From Candidatus Nanopelagicales bacterium (GTDB lineage Bacteria > Actinomycetota > Actinomycetes > S36-B12), in contig JANQZS010000104.1 in NCBI GenBank assembly GCA_030728405.1, positions 4,434 to 37,372 of the forward strand: 32,939 nt of DNA, in the 5' to 3' direction. The position numbers were made by a program, and so were the translations under genes. Below, piece by piece: positions 9,381 to 20,459 of this stretch. Under the pieces are notes generated by a model that saw only the letters and a list, made by a program, of their open reading frames with translations, did not search any database and was not told the DNA's origin. Positions within the stretch are counted from its first letter, which is position 1; every line of letters begins with the position of its first letter.

Positions 9381-9742
9381 GCGTTTTTAGCCTCGGCTGC
9401 GTCGGCGAACTCGCAAAATGCGGCGTAGGCGCGCGGGCCATACACGGTGGCTGGCCCGCCTTTCATCAAAAATGTGACGCCAATGGCCTCCGCTACCTCT
9501 TCTCGGGAGGCGCCTGCGCGTACGGCACCACTGGCATGAGCAGCGATGCAACCGTCGCACTGTTCTGTGACTGCGACCGCGAGCGCGATGAGCTCCTTGA
9601 ACTTTTTGGGCAGAACCCCTTCAGCGAGGGCAGCCTTATGCAGGTCTCTGAATCCGGCATAAACGTCGGGAATGGCATGACGCAGATCTCTCGCTAAGGG
9701 GGCAAGGCCTTCCTGAACGACTTTTCCGTGGGCATGTTCCAT
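9377..9742 (-). CDS. Carboxymuconolactone decarboxylase family (AhpD-like)
   Basis: KELIALAVAVTEQCDGCIAAHASGAVRAGASREEVAEAIGV with CxxC and His. Confidence 0.88.
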   Translation of the reverse strand: MEHAHGKVVQEGLAPLARDLRHAIPDVYAGFRDLHKAALAEGVLPKKFKELIALAVAVTEQCDGCIAAHASGAVRAGASREEVAEAIGVTFLMKGGPATVYGPRAYAAFCEFADAAEAKNA

Positions 9743-9744
9743 GA

Positions 9745-10259
<515 letters not shown>

Positions 10260-12443
10260 TATCATTGATCTCGCCCTCGGAGGCATGACCTGCTCCTCTT
10301 GCGCTGTTCGTATCGAACGCAAACTCAATAAAGTGCCAGGGGTCGTAGCCACCGTCAATTACGCTACAGAGCGCGCAACGATTTCCCTGCCTGAAGGTGT
10401 GACCGTCGACGACGCGATAGAGGTCATCAAGACGGCGGGGTATTTCGCGGAACCAGTTCTAGATCTCGCTGTGAGCGATGACATCGCACTTGGAGTGCTG
10501 CGTCGAAGGCTCGTGTGGTCAGCGGTGCTCTCAATTCCTGTCATTGCGATGGCGATGATTCCCGCATTTCAATTCCCCTACTGGCAATGGATCAGTTTGG
10601 TCATGGCCACTGTGGTGGTGTGGTGGGGCGGGTGGCCTTTCCACCGCGCTGCATTAATCAACCTTCGGCACGGGACCACCACCATGGACACACTCGTTTC
10701 CATGGGCGTGACCGCCGCCTATGTGTGGTCGCTGTATGCGTTGATCTGGGGCGGCGCCGGAGATCCGGACATGCGAATGGCTTTCCATCTGCTGCCGATG
10801 CAAGACATGGGAGAGGCGCAGATTTACTTCGAGGTCTCGGCCGGGGTGATCACGTTCCTTTTACTCGGCCGCTATCTCGAAGGCCGCGCAAAAGTTGCTT
10901 CGGGTGATGCTCTTCGCACCTTGATGAGTCAGGGTGCAAAAGAAGTCACCATCATCCGAGACGGCACGGAAATTCGGCTGCCGATCGCTGAACTGGGCGT
11001 CGGTATGGAGTTTGTTGTCCGTCCGGGGGAGAAAATCGCCACCGATGGTGTTATCCGCCTCGGCACATCCAGTGTTGATTCCAGCCTGATAACTGGTGAG
11101 TCGATGCCCGTGCAAGTGCAACCGGGCGAACTTGTCACCGGAGCAACGGTCAACGTTGATGGGCTGATCACCGTCGAAGCCACGCGCATTGGTGCAGATA
11201 CCCAACTTGCCCAGATGGCACGGTTAGTGGCGGCTGCGCAGAGCGGCAAAGCTCCTGTGCAGCGTCTGGCCGATCGAGTTTCAGCTGTCTTTGTTCCCAT
11301 CGTCCTTGTCATTGCGCTGGTAACACTTAGCGGATGGCTGCTCGCGGGTGCGGGCGCCAACTTCGCGTTTACGGCAGCGGTTTCGGTATTGATCATCGCG
11401 TGCCCATGCGCACTCGGCCTTGCCACGCCCACCGCGCTCCTGGTGGGAACCGGTCGCGCTGCCCGAATGGGCATCATCATCAAGGGCCCACAAATTTTGG
11501 AGTCAACGCGTCAGGTAGACGCGATGATTCTGGATAAAACAGGAACAATCACTACGGGACGCCTCAGTGTGACCGACGTGGTTCCCTTCGGAGGCGGTGA
11601 CCGCGCTGAGTTGCTGCGTCTTGCTGCCGGCGTTGAGGCTGGATCCGAACACCCGATCGGCGTTGCTGTGGTGTTGGCCGCTGAAGAGGCAGGCACGACC
11701 GTGCCACGCGTAACAGATTTTCGTGCCCATGGCGGCTGGGGCGTCGAGGGCACCGTTGATGATCGAGTATTAGAGATCGGCCGGCCCGTGTGGCTCATCG
11801 ACCAGCGCAGCGTCGTCGTAAGTCTTGAAGCGACCACAGCGATAGAGCATGCACAGGCCGAGGGAAGCACCGTGGTGGCTATCGCATCCGAGGGCCAACT
11901 CCTCGGCTTCATCGCTTTGTCCGATTCGATCAAAGACAGCAGTGCTGAAGCGATTGCCGAACTCACAGCTATGGGTATTGAACCGATGTTGGTGACCGGT
12001 GACAATCTCGAGGTCGCGAACCGAGTTGCTGCCCAAGTAGGGATCACGCAAGTGTTTGCCGAAGTGACCCCGCAAGGGAAAGTTGATGCAGTTCGAGAGT
12101 TGCAGGCGGCCGGCCGGTATGTAGGTATGGCGGGGGATGGCGTTAACGATGCTGCAGCACTGGCGCAGGCCGATCTTGGTATCGCTATGGGAACTGGCAC
12201 TGATGTTGCGATCGAGGCAAGTGACATCACGATCGTCACTGGCGATCTTCGCAGCGTGGTATCTAGCCTGCGGATCTCGCAACGCACCCTGCGCATCATC
12301 AAAGGAAACCTGTTCTGGGCCTTCGCCTACAACGTGGCGATGATCCCGCTGGCGGCTGCCGGTTTGATGAATCCGATGCTGGCCGGTGCTGCGATGGCGT
12401 TTTCATCGGTGTTTGTGGTGATGAACTCATTACGGTTGCGTAG

Positions 12444-13634
12444 ATGAACGAGCACGGGGGAAACGAGCACGGGGGAATTGACGTCGACCTCGCACAGCTG
12501 CGCACCCGCACTAGCGCAAAATGGACCTACGGCCCGGAAGATGTTCTGCCGGCGTGGGTTGCGGAAATGGACTTCTCGTTAGCCCCACCGATTGCGCATG
12601 CACTCACCGCAGCCATCGCTCGATCAGATACCGGCTACCGCTCTACCGGCAGGCTGCCAGAGGCACTCGCGAATTTCTGTGCACTGCAATGGAATTGGTC
12701 GCCGGATCCGGCCCACATGATGGTGCTCGCTGATGTCATGACCGGTATTGCGACCACCCTGCGATTTTGTACCCGACCTGCTGATTCCGTAGTAGTCAAC
12801 TCTCCGGTGTATCCACCTTTCTACTCAACTGTGCGCGATGTTGCAGGCCGGAACATTTACGACGTTCCCCTCGTTCCTGACGAGCAGGGTCGGTATGGCT
12901 GGGACCTAGCTGCCCTCGATGCAGCATTTGCTCGGCCCGAAGTCACTGCCTATGTGCTGTGCAGTCCGAATAACCCGGTGGGATCAGTGCCCACCGCGCA
13001 AGAACTTGCCGCGATTGCGCGCAGTGCTGCAGAGCACGGGGTGTTTGTGATCGCCGACGAGATCCACGCTCCGCTCACCTTGGCAGGGTCACTGCATACC
13101 CCGTACTTGAGTGTTGCCGGAGCTGATGCTCGTGCGGTGAGCGTGGTTTCTGCATCAAAAGCGTGGAACATCGCTGGTTTGAAATGTGCTCAGTTGATCG
13201 CAAGCACGGCAGTGGCAGAGGAACTTTTTGCATCCGTGCCATTAGAGACTCAGTACGGGGCTGGGCACCTAGGCGTGATCGCCTCGATCGCCGCGTTTGA
13301 AGATGGTGAGCCGTGGCGCCAAGAGATGCTGGGGGTTCTCGATGGCAACCGGTATCTATTCGGTAGGGAACTCGCCGATGCGCTGCCGGCAGCCGCCTAC
13401 CGTCCACCCGATGCTTCCTACTTAACGTGGGTTGACCTGAGCGCATATGAACTAGGGGATGATCCGGCCCTGCCTTTACTCGAGGTTGGTCGGGTTGCGG
13501 TGAACTCCGGGCCCACGTTCGGTGCTGGCGGTGCAGGGCACATTCGAGTCAATATCGGCACATCCGCGAGGATTATTGAAGAAATTGTTGCGCGCATCGC
13601 CCGAGGAACGACCGGGAGCCAGGATGCGTCGTAA
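12444..13634 (+). CDS. MalY/PatB family PLP-dependent C-S lyase / aminotransferase
   Basis: WVAEMDFSLAPPI, SPNNPVG, ADEIHAPL, SASKAWNIAGLKCA (PLP Lys), ATGA overlap with copA. Confidence 0.9.
   Translation: MNEHGGNEHGGIDVDLAQLRTRTSAKWTYGPEDVLPAWVAEMDFSLAPPIAHALTAAIARSDTGYRSTGRLPEALANFCALQWNWSPDPAHMMVLADVMTGIATTLRFCTRPADSVVVNSPVYPPFYSTVRDVAGRNIYDVPLVPDEQGRYGWDLAALDAAFARPEVTAYVLCSPNNPVGSVPTAQELAAIARSAAEHGVFVIADEIHAPLTLAGSLHTPYLSVAGADARAVSVVSASKAWNIAGLKCAQLIASTAVAEELFASVPLETQYGAGHLGVIASIAAFEDGEPWRQEMLGVLDGNRYLFGRELADALPAAAYRPPDASYLTWVDLSAYELGDDPALPLLEVGRVAVNSGPTFGAGGAGHIRVNIGTSARIIEEIVARIARGTTGSQDAS
12447..12476 (+). repeat. 15-bp perfect tandem duplication encoding NEHGG x2
   Basis: AACGAGCACGGGGGA x2 immediately after the ATG of the C-S lyase. 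Confidence 0.9.
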
Positions 13635-14232
13635 GCCAGTGAAGGCTGTGCTGGTGCTCAGTTCAGTAGTGGGGCTCGCCCTCAGCGCACTTATTGCGGT
13701 CCCAGCTCAGGCAGCTTCCAAGATCGATGCAATCGCGATCGGTGACAGTGTGATGCTTGGCGCTAAATATGAATTGCAGCGCAGGGGCTTCAACGTGGTC
13801 GATGCCGCTGTGAGCCGGCAGGCGGTAACCGGCCCGGGGCTTTTGCGGAAACAGGGTGCCAAACTGCCTCGGAATGTGGTCGTTCACCTCGGCTCCAACG
13901 GTACTTATTCCAAGGCCATGTGCCGGGAGCTTGTGCGCACAGCCGGACCACAACGTCGGGTTTTCCTCGTCACGATCAAAGTCCCCCGAACCTATGAGGA
14001 CAAGAACAACGTGATGCTGCGCAAGTGCGCCAGTGGTTTTGGCCCCGAACGGGTGCGAATTGTTGATTGGAATTGGGCCGCCACGAAGAATCTGCAGTGG
14101 CTCTACGCGGATGGAATTCACCTCAGACCCGAAGGCGCTCGAGCATTCGCACGCATCATGCGTAACGCCATTAACTCTGCTAACGAAAGCGAGCAATTCG
14201 ACAGTTTCTCCGGTCCGCGAAGGCCTATGTGA
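13624..14232 (+). CDS. Secreted SGNH-hydrolase-like protein
   Basis: Signal peptide MRRKPVKAVLVLSSVVGLALSALIAVPAQAA; AIGDSVMLGA, VVHLGSNG, DGIHLRPEGA. Confidence 0.8.
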   Translation: MRRKPVKAVLVLSSVVGLALSALIAVPAQAASKIDAIAIGDSVMLGAKYELQRRGFNVVDAAVSRQAVTGPGLLRKQGAKLPRNVVVHLGSNGTYSKAMCRELVRTAGPQRRVFLVTIKVPRTYEDKNNVMLRKCASGFGPERVRIVDWNWAATKNLQWLYADGIHLRPEGARAFARIMRNAINSANESEQFDSFSGPRRPM

Positions 14233-14390
14233 TCTACGTCGCATGGCCGCTGTGCGGTTGATCACAAGAGAACGTTTACACGCCGTTTTCGGTTTGGTTC
14301 CGGGCTGGCCAGCCAGCATTGTTGGGCCATCAGTACGCACTATCGGCCACTGCATTCAACCGCAGTCCAACGTCACAATGGAGTGATGTC

Positions 14391-16214
14391 ATGACGACCA
14401 GCACCATCGTGAATGCCCCCACAACCAATGCCCGCCTGCTGGCGTGGGTCGAAGAAATCGCAGAGCTTGCAAAGCCCGACAAAATCGTGTGGTGCGACGG
14501 GTCCATGGATGAGTGGAACCGGATGACCGAGGAGATGGTGGCCTCAGGCACGCTCATTCGACTGAATGAGGAATTACGACCCAACTCTTTCCTCGCTCGC
14601 TCGCATCCCAGTGATGTTGCCCGCGTCGAAGACCGCACCTTCATTTGTTCGGTGGCCGAATCCGATGCGGGTCCCACCAACAACTGGATGGACCCCGCCC
14701 AGATGCGCAGCACCTTGCGCGGACTGTTCGATGGCAGCATGCGTGGGCGCACGATGTACGTCGTTCCGTTTTCTATGGGACCCCTCGGTTCGCACATTTC
14801 CCAGCTCGGAGTTGAACTCACCGACTCCCCATACGTGGTGGCCTCGATGCGCGTGATGACCCGGATGGGTAAAGCGGCGCTCGATGCAATCGGCGTGGAC
14901 GGCGATTTTGTTCCAGCGATCCACACTGTTGGTTACCCGCTCATCGATGCAGATGGCAATCATCGCGACGACGTTGCGTGGCCGTGCAATGAGACCAAAT
15001 ACATCGTGCAGTTTCCCGAAGACCGTGAAATCTGGTCGTACGGCTCGGGTTACGGTGGCAACGCACTCCTTGGAAAGAAGTGCTACGCGCTGCGCATCGC
15101 ATCGGTTATGGGCCGCGATGAAGGCTGGCTTGCTGAACACATGCTCATTCTCAAACTGACTTCACCAGAGGGTCGCGCCCACTACGTGACTGGCGCTTTC
15201 CCATCAGCGTGCGGCAAAACCAACCTGGCCATGCTCGAGCCAACATTGCCCGGCTGGAAAGTTGAAACCCTTGGTGATGACATCGCCTGGATGCGCTTTG
15301 GTAAGGACGGTCGTCTCTACGCCCTCAACCCGGAGGCCGGCATCTTTGGAGTTGCACCGGGAACCGGCATAGACACCAACGCCAATGCGATCCGATCGTT
15401 GGCAGCAAACACCATCTACACCAATGTTGCACTCACCGATGATGGCGATATCTGGTGGGAGGGACTAACCCCCGAGGCACCGAGTCACCTAATCGACTGG
15501 CGTGGCAACGATTGGACTCCCTCCTCTGACGAGTTGTCCAGCCACCCGAACTCGCGTTTCGCATTCCCTGCCGATCAGTGCCCCTCCATTGCTGATAACT
15601 GGCAAGATCCGGCCGGGGTGCCGATCGATGCGATCCTTGTCGGTGGTCGACGCGCCACCAATGTGCCGCTCGTTGTTGAGTCGTATGACTGGGCGCACGG
15701 TGTTTTCATGGGTGCCACGTTGTCGAGTGAGAAGACGGCAGCCCAAGAAGGCACCGTGGGTGAATTGCGACGCGATCCGTTTGCGATGCTGCCGTTCACC
15801 GGTTACAACATGGCCGATTATTGGGGTCACTGGCTCGAGATGGCCGACGCCACCACCACCGATGCGTTGCCCAAGATCTTTTCAGTCAACTGGTTCCGGC
15901 GTGGCGCAGGTGGTTCGTTCCTCTGGCCCGGATTTGGTGAGAATTCACGTGTGCTGGAATGGGTGTCTCGCCGGGTAGCTGGCGAAGTGGACGCGGTCGA
16001 TACCCCGCTTGGCCGCATTCCCGTTGCTGGTGACCTGCAACTCGATGGGATTGAGCTTGCTGATGGCGCCATCGAGGGGCTCTTCGAAATCGACACGGAT
16101 TCTTGGGGCTATGAAGCCGACATGATCGCTGAATACTTTGCACAGTTCGGTGACCGGTTGCCAGCAGCGATGGCCGATCAGTTGGCGGCGTTGCGGGCCC
16201 GACTCGCGGAATAA
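14391..16214 (+). CDS. pckG: Phosphoenolpyruvate carboxykinase (GTP)
   Basis: [53 protein letters not shown]. Confidence 0.97.
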   Translation: MTTSTIVNAPTTNARLLAWVEEIAELAKPDKIVWCDGSMDEWNRMTEEMVASGTLIRLNEELRPNSFLARSHPSDVARVEDRTFICSVAESDAGPTNNWMDPAQMRSTLRGLFDGSMRGRTMYVVPFSMGPLGSHISQLGVELTDSPYVVASMRVMTRMGKAALDAIGVDGDFVPAIHTVGYPLIDADGNHRDDVAWPCNETKYIVQFPEDREIWSYGSGYGGNALLGKKCYALRIASVMGRDEGWLAEHMLILKLTSPEGRAHYVTGAFPSACGKTNLAMLEPTLPGWKVETLGDDIAWMRFGKDGRLYALNPEAGIFGVAPGTGIDTNANAIRSLAANTIYTNVALTDDGDIWWEGLTPEAPSHLIDWRGNDWTPSSDELSSHPNSRFAFPADQCPSIADNWQDPAGVPIDAILVGGRRATNVPLVVESYDWAHGVFMGATLSSEKTAAQEGTVGELRRDPFAMLPFTGYNMADYWGHWLEMADATTTDALPKIFSVNWFRRGAGGSFLWPGFGENSRVLEWVSRRVAGEVDAVDTPLGRIPVAGDLQLDGIELADGAIEGLFEIDTDSWGYEADMIAEYFAQFGDRLPAAMADQLAALRARLAE

Positions 16215-16239
16215 CGCTGATTCGCTTTTCTCAGCCAAC

Positions 16240-17244
16240 CTAAGAGACCGTGGCCACCATCAACGCCTTGATGGTATGCATGCGGTTCTCTGCTTGCTCG
16301 AACACGATGCTGGCCGGTGACTCGAACACCTCGTGGGTGACTTCAACGCCATCGGCGAGGCCAAACTTTTCGGCTACAAGTTGACCGATTTTGGTCTTGG
16401 TGTCGTGATAAGCCGGCAAGCAGTGCATGAACCGAACATCTGGGCGATCGGTCAGTTTGAGGAACTGCGCATCGACGCGGTAGGGCGTGAGTTGCTCAAT
16501 GCGGGTTGCCCAGACGTCTGCGGGTTCGCCCATGGAGACCCACACATCGGTGTGCACAAAACGTGCACCCGGCAGCCCCACACTCGGATCATCTGTGATG
16601 GTGATCGTGGCACCCGATTCGGCAGCGCGCAGCGCTGCGGCGTCGCGAATCTCTTGACTTGGCCACAGCACTTTCGGTGCCACTATGCGTACGTCAGAGC
16701 CCATGATTGCGCCCATCATCAATATTGAGTTGCCCATGTTGCTCCGCGCATCACCCACGTATGCGTAAGAAATGCGCTCGTCACCTGCATGCTCACCCAT
16801 TGTCATGAAATCCGCGAGCATCTGAGTGGGGTGCCACTTATCAGTAAGCGCGTTGTACACCGGCACCGTGGAATATTCAGCAAGTTCTTCAACGATAGAT
16901 TGCCGAGCCCCGCGATAAGCAATCGCATCGAAGGCCGAGGCGAGTACCCGCGCGCTATCTGCCGCTGATTCTTTGTGACCAATTTGACTCGATGCTGGAT
17001 CAAGCACCGTGATGCCGGCGCCCTGATCTCGACATGCGACTTCGAAGGAGATTCGGGTGCGAGTAGAAGTCTTCTCCAGAATGAGCACGACGTTACGACC
17101 GACTAGGCGTTGCTGCTCCATGCCCGCGGCACGCTCAACCTTGAGCTGACCTGCGAGAGTAATGAGATAGGACAATTGTTCCGCGGTGAAGTCAGACTCC
17201 TGCAAGAAATCGGCGTGCTGCCATGAGGCGCTAGCGCTAGTCAT
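16240..17244 (-). CDS. argF: Ornithine carbamoyltransferase
   Basis: [38 protein letters not shown]. Confidence 0.95.
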   Translation of the reverse strand: MTSASASWQHADFLQESDFTAEQLSYLITLAGQLKVERAAGMEQQRLVGRNVVLILEKTSTRTRISFEVACRDQGAGITVLDPASSQIGHKESAADSARVLASAFDAIAYRGARQSIVEELAEYSTVPVYNALTDKWHPTQMLADFMTMGEHAGDERISYAYVGDARSNMGNSILMMGAIMGSDVRIVAPKVLWPSQEIRDAAALRAAESGATITITDDPSVGLPGARFVHTDVWVSMGEPADVWATRIEQLTPYRVDAQFLKLTDRPDVRFMHCLPAYHDTKTKIGQLVAEKFGLADGVEVTHEVFESPASIVFEQAENRMHTIKALMVATVS

Positions 17245-17265
17245 CGCAACACGGTACTGCCTCCA

Positions 17266-17640
17266 CTAAGCGGTGATTCCCAGCGCCCTCGGGGAGATTG
17301 CCTCATTGATTTCCCGGCCGGCGGCGCGTAAGCCTGATCCGCGTTCGCGCGGGTGGTGCCGAGAATTCAAGCGCGCATAGACCCGGTCGCGCTCCTCCTC
17401 GGTGAGACCGCCCCATACTCCGAAAGGTTCGCGTGCCCTGATTGCGTAGTCGGCACACTCGAGGCGCACCTGACATCCTGCGCAGATCATTTTGGCTTGG
17501 TGGTCTCGCTTAGCCCTGGCACTGCCTCGTTCGTTTTGCGGGTGGAAGAAGAGGAGTGGGTCATAGGTACGGCAGGCTCCCTCCTCCTGCCAGTTCCACA
17601 CTGCATCGCTGGGTACTTGGGCGAGTGGTTGCTGTGGCAT
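17266..17640 (-). CDS. WhiB family redox-sensing transcriptional regulator
   Basis: Four Cys (ACRTYDP...MICAGCQVRLECADYA) followed by FGVWGGLTEEER. Confidence 0.93.
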   Translation of the reverse strand: MPQQPLAQVPSDAVWNWQEEGACRTYDPLLFFHPQNERGSARAKRDHQAKMICAGCQVRLECADYAIRAREPFGVWGGLTEEERDRVYARLNSRHHPRERGSGLRAAGREINEAISPRALGITA

Positions 17641-17657
17641 CGGCTCTTCCTCTCTAC

Positions 17658-17693
17658 GGGGCTATTTCTTACCTCGGGGCTATTGCTTACCGG
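17658..17693. repeat. Two 18-bp tandem imperfect direct repeats upstream of whiB-like gene
   Basis: GGGGCTATTTCTTACCTC / GGGGCTATTGCTTACCGG, 15 of 18 identical. Confidence 0.85.
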
Positions 17694-17727
17694 ACACGAT
17701 AAGTGCGATGAACGCGCCCGGGAGAGG

Positions 17728-17765
17728 CCAAAGGTCCCGAGATCGGTTGACCTTGGGACCTTTGG
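17728..17765. repeat. Perfect 11-bp inverted repeat between trxA and whiB-like gene
   Basis: CCAAAGGTCCC-N16-GGGACCTTTGG. Confidence 0.85.
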
Positions 17766-17790
17766 AAGAAGTGCACATGCTTGTGGTGGG

Positions 17791-18153
17791 TCAGGCATCG
17801 TCTGCGACGAGCGCGGCGCGTACCTCTTCCATATTCACATCGCGCACCGCGGTGATCAGGTTTGCTAATGCCTCTTGGGGTAGCGCGCCTGCTTGTGAGT
17901 ACAGCACGACGCCATCGCGAATCGCCATCAGGGTGGGGATGGACGTGATGGAAAAAGCGCCGGCCAAGCCCTGCTCAGCCTCAGTATCCACCTTGGCAAA
18001 AACGATGTCGGCATTTTCCTCGGAGGCCTTTTCATAGACCGGTGCGAAGTTGCGACACGGTCCACACCACGCGGCCCAGAAGTCCACCAGGACGATTGGA
18101 CTGCCGCTAATGGTCTCGGCAAATGTCTCTTCTGTCAGGTTCACAGTTGTCAT
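17791..18153 (-). CDS. trxA: Thioredoxin
   Basis: VLVDFWAAWCGPCRNFAPV, SITSIPTLMAIRDG. Confidence 0.95.
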   Translation of the reverse strand: MTTVNLTEETFAETISGSPIVLVDFWAAWCGPCRNFAPVYEKASEENADIVFAKVDTEAEQGLAGAFSITSIPTLMAIRDGVVLYSQAGALPQEALANLITAVRDVNMEEVRAALVADDA

Positions 18154-18157
18154 AGAA

Positions 18158-18173
18158 ATACCCTAGGGGGTAT
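18158..18173. promoter_or_regulatory. CsoR/CstR-type operator upstream of trxA
   Basis: ATACCC-TAGG-GGGTAT perfect 6+6 inverted repeat, same architecture as 9752-9767, ends 4 nt from the trxA ATG. Confidence 0.65.
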
Positions 18174-19029
18174 TGCCGGAATCGTCTAGCGGAGCCCGCG
18201 CCTTGATCAGGAACGCCGAAGCAAGGAACATTCCGCGCCAGCTCGACCCGTCTTCTTCAAGGGCGTGGCACGCGGCCCGGAACCCAGCTGGATCGCGCTC
18301 CTCAAGGAAAGGCGGCCCGGCGTGAAAGTGGAAGTAGATGGTCTCCACATCAGTAAAGCCAGCCTCGGTGAACAGCGCCGGTACTTCAAGTGGGTTATCA
18401 AATCCCGACATGGTCACCCCTGGGCCCGATCGAGGGGGGCGCTCCATCTCGAGGCGTGGTCGCAGATCCGCCGCAACGACGCTGCGAATGCTCTCGGGCA
18501 CCTCGGCAAGGAGGTCATCCATGATGAACTCAAAGGTGTAGCGGTTGAAGGTGAACAGGCTGAACAGTGAATTTCGGAACTCGATGAAGGCGTAGCCGCC
18601 TGGTTTGAGGAGTGAGCGCACGTTGGTCAGCGCCGCTCGCCTCGGGGCCGGATCAGGAATATGGGGGAGCACGCCCATGGCGACGAGCAGATCGAAGGGC
18701 CCCGATGCCGCTGTTTCAGCGAACGTCGCTTCATCCTCAAGGGATCCGAGGGCAAACCGATCGGCGGGCAGCCTCAACTCAGCTGCCTTAGCTTGGGAAT
18801 TACCCACCATTTCCGGGTTGTTGTCAAAGCCGAACACCTCTAGGCCGCTCGAGGCGAAGGTGGAGAGCGCGTTGCCGTGGCCCACACCCACTTCGACCAG
18901 AGTCTTGGCCCCTGTTTCACGGGCGGTGGCAGTTACCGAATGAAAGGCAAAGGCATTTGCCGGGTAAGGCGTGGTGTGGTCAGGTGCGATCTGGCTGGCT
19001 GAGGTTGGCACAGAATTCATGCTTTTCAT
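18163..19029 (-). CDS. Class I SAM-dependent methyltransferase
   Basis: KTLVEVGVGHGNALSTFASSGLEVFGFDNNPEMV, LLVAMGVLPHIPDP. Confidence 0.85.
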   Translation of the reverse strand: MKSMNSVPTSASQIAPDHTTPYPANAFAFHSVTATARETGAKTLVEVGVGHGNALSTFASSGLEVFGFDNNPEMVGNSQAKAAELRLPADRFALGSLEDEATFAETAASGPFDLLVAMGVLPHIPDPAPRRAALTNVRSLLKPGGYAFIEFRNSLFSLFTFNRYTFEFIMDDLLAEVPESIRSVVAADLRPRLEMERPPRSGPGVTMSGFDNPLEVPALFTEAGFTDVETIYFHFHAGPPFLEERDPAGFRAACHALEEDGSSWRGMFLASAFLIKARAPLDDSGNTP

Positions 19030-19056
19030 AATGCACGACGACGTAGGATCGTGCAC

Positions 19057-19329
19057 ATGAGCACCCCATTGGACTCTCCGGAGATTTCTGGCGGCACCCT
19101 GCTGGAGGAGCGCACCTCACTTTCACATGAGGATGGCGACCACGAGCGGTTTGCCCATTACGTCGAAAAGGCGAAGATCGTGGAAAGCGCCGTCACAGGT
19201 GAGCCGATCAAGGCCCTATGCGGGAAAGTGTGGATTCCGAATCGGGATCCATCCAACTTTCCGGTCTGCCCGCAGTGCCAAGAGATTCACGCGGGTTTGC
19301 CCAAGGGTGGCAAACCCGGGGACAAGTAA
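19057..19329 (+). CDS. DUF3039-like small protein
   Basis: HERFAHYVEKAKIVESAVTGEPIKALCGKVWIPNRDPSNFPVCPQCQEI; resembles a conserved actinobacterial family. Confidence 0.7.
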   Translation: MSTPLDSPEISGGTLLEERTSLSHEDGDHERFAHYVEKAKIVESAVTGEPIKALCGKVWIPNRDPSNFPVCPQCQEIHAGLPKGGKPGDK

Positions 19330-19390
19330 GCATCCCCATCCAGAGAAGCAATCCCCACCTGAAGCACATCATCAAGGAGTTCACCGAACG

Positions 19391-20323
19391 ATGCTGCGAT
19401 CCACTATTGCCCACCGAGCAAACCTCGTGGTGCGTGCTTCTATCGTCGCGGCCGCAGGAATGGTGCTGGCAGCTTGTGGAAGTTCAGAGACCGACGTAGC
19501 CGCGTCTGTCTCCGATGGGGCACCGGCTGAATCTAGGTCTGCGGAAACTTCTCTCACCAATGCGGCGCTCGACGAATGCGCACAAGAGAACTTGACCACC
19601 ATCACGCCGGGTGCGCTCACTATCGGTACTGATTCACCGGCATACCCGCCGTTTTTCTCTGAAGATGACCCCTCTAATGGTGAAGGTTTTGAGAGCGCGG
19701 TTGCCTACGCGATTGCTGATCAACTCGGCTTTGCACCAGCTGAGGTTGCGTGGGAAATTGTACCGTTCAGTTCAGCTCTTGCACCCGGAAAAAAGAACTT
19801 TGACTTCGACATCAACCAGATCTCGATCACTGCGGAGCGTGCTGAAGTAGTTGACTTCTCGGATGGTTACTACGCAGTGAATCAGGCAGTTGTAGCACTC
19901 GCCGATTCTTCGATCGCTAGCGCGACCACGGTGGCTGAACTTAAAGATGCCACGTTGGGCGCCCAGTTCGGCACAACGAGTCTTGCCTTGATCGAGGAAG
20001 ATATTCAGCCCGATACAGACGCATTTGTTTATGACGACTTTGCCGAGGCACGGGCTGCGCTACGCAGCGGACAAATTGATGGCATCGTCGTTGATCTTCC
20101 CTCTGCCTCTTTCATCACCTCTGGGGAAATCGAGAACAGCAAGATCGTCGGTCAATTCCCGGAAAACATGGGCGGATCGCAGTTCGGTCTGCTCTTCCAG
20201 AAAGGCAATCCACTCGTGGGGTGCGTCAACAAGGCACTCGGTTCCCTCGTTGCATCCGGTGAATTGCAAAATATTCAGGACACTTGGTTAACGGGCGCCA
20301 CGGTTCCATACTTCTCTGACTAG
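19391..20323 (+). CDS. Amino-acid ABC transporter substrate-binding lipoprotein (SBP_bac_3 type)
   Basis: Lipobox VLAACGSS; LTIGTDSPAYPPFFSED, AEVVDFSDGYYAVNQAVV. Confidence 0.88.
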   Translation: MLRSTIAHRANLVVRASIVAAAGMVLAACGSSETDVAASVSDGAPAESRSAETSLTNAALDECAQENLTTITPGALTIGTDSPAYPPFFSEDDPSNGEGFESAVAYAIADQLGFAPAEVAWEIVPFSSALAPGKKNFDFDINQISITAERAEVVDFSDGYYAVNQAVVALADSSIASATTVAELKDATLGAQFGTTSLALIEEDIQPDTDAFVYDDFAEARAALRSGQIDGIVVDLPSASFITSGEIENSKIVGQFPENMGGSQFGLLFQKGNPLVGCVNKALGSLVASGELQNIQDTWLTGATVPYFSD

Positions 20324-20459
20324 TCCTACTGACGAGTAGGTGCGCGTGTCCCCCGTAAATAGCGGTTCCGCGCCCTTAACATGTGTGTCGGTGACTGCCA
20401 AGGTGGTAAGTCCCTTAGCCGCGGGGCTATCCGTCCCAGGCTTCCCCATGGAGGTGGGT

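Noticed and set aside
11511-12302. 263-aa minus-strand ORF antisense to copA
   Set aside because: Low-complexity Ser/Thr/Arg/Ala composition typical of a shadow ORF opposite a well-supported gene
12447-12476. NEHGG duplication as a mobile-element target-site duplication
   Set aside because: Copies are directly abutting with nothing between them; slippage explains it better
13663-14355. 230-aa minus-strand ORF opposite the SGNH gene
   Set aside because: No domain recognised; the sense frame has a signal peptide and catalytic blocks
20325-20340. CCTACT-GACG-AGTAGG hairpin after the binding lipoprotein as a terminator
   Set aside because: Only a 6-bp stem with no U-run; too weak to call
20340-20459. 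N-terminal extension of the HdeD-like protein from 20340
   Set aside because: Frame is open but ATG 20460 has a strong GGAGGTGGG ribosome-binding site and begins the conserved protein
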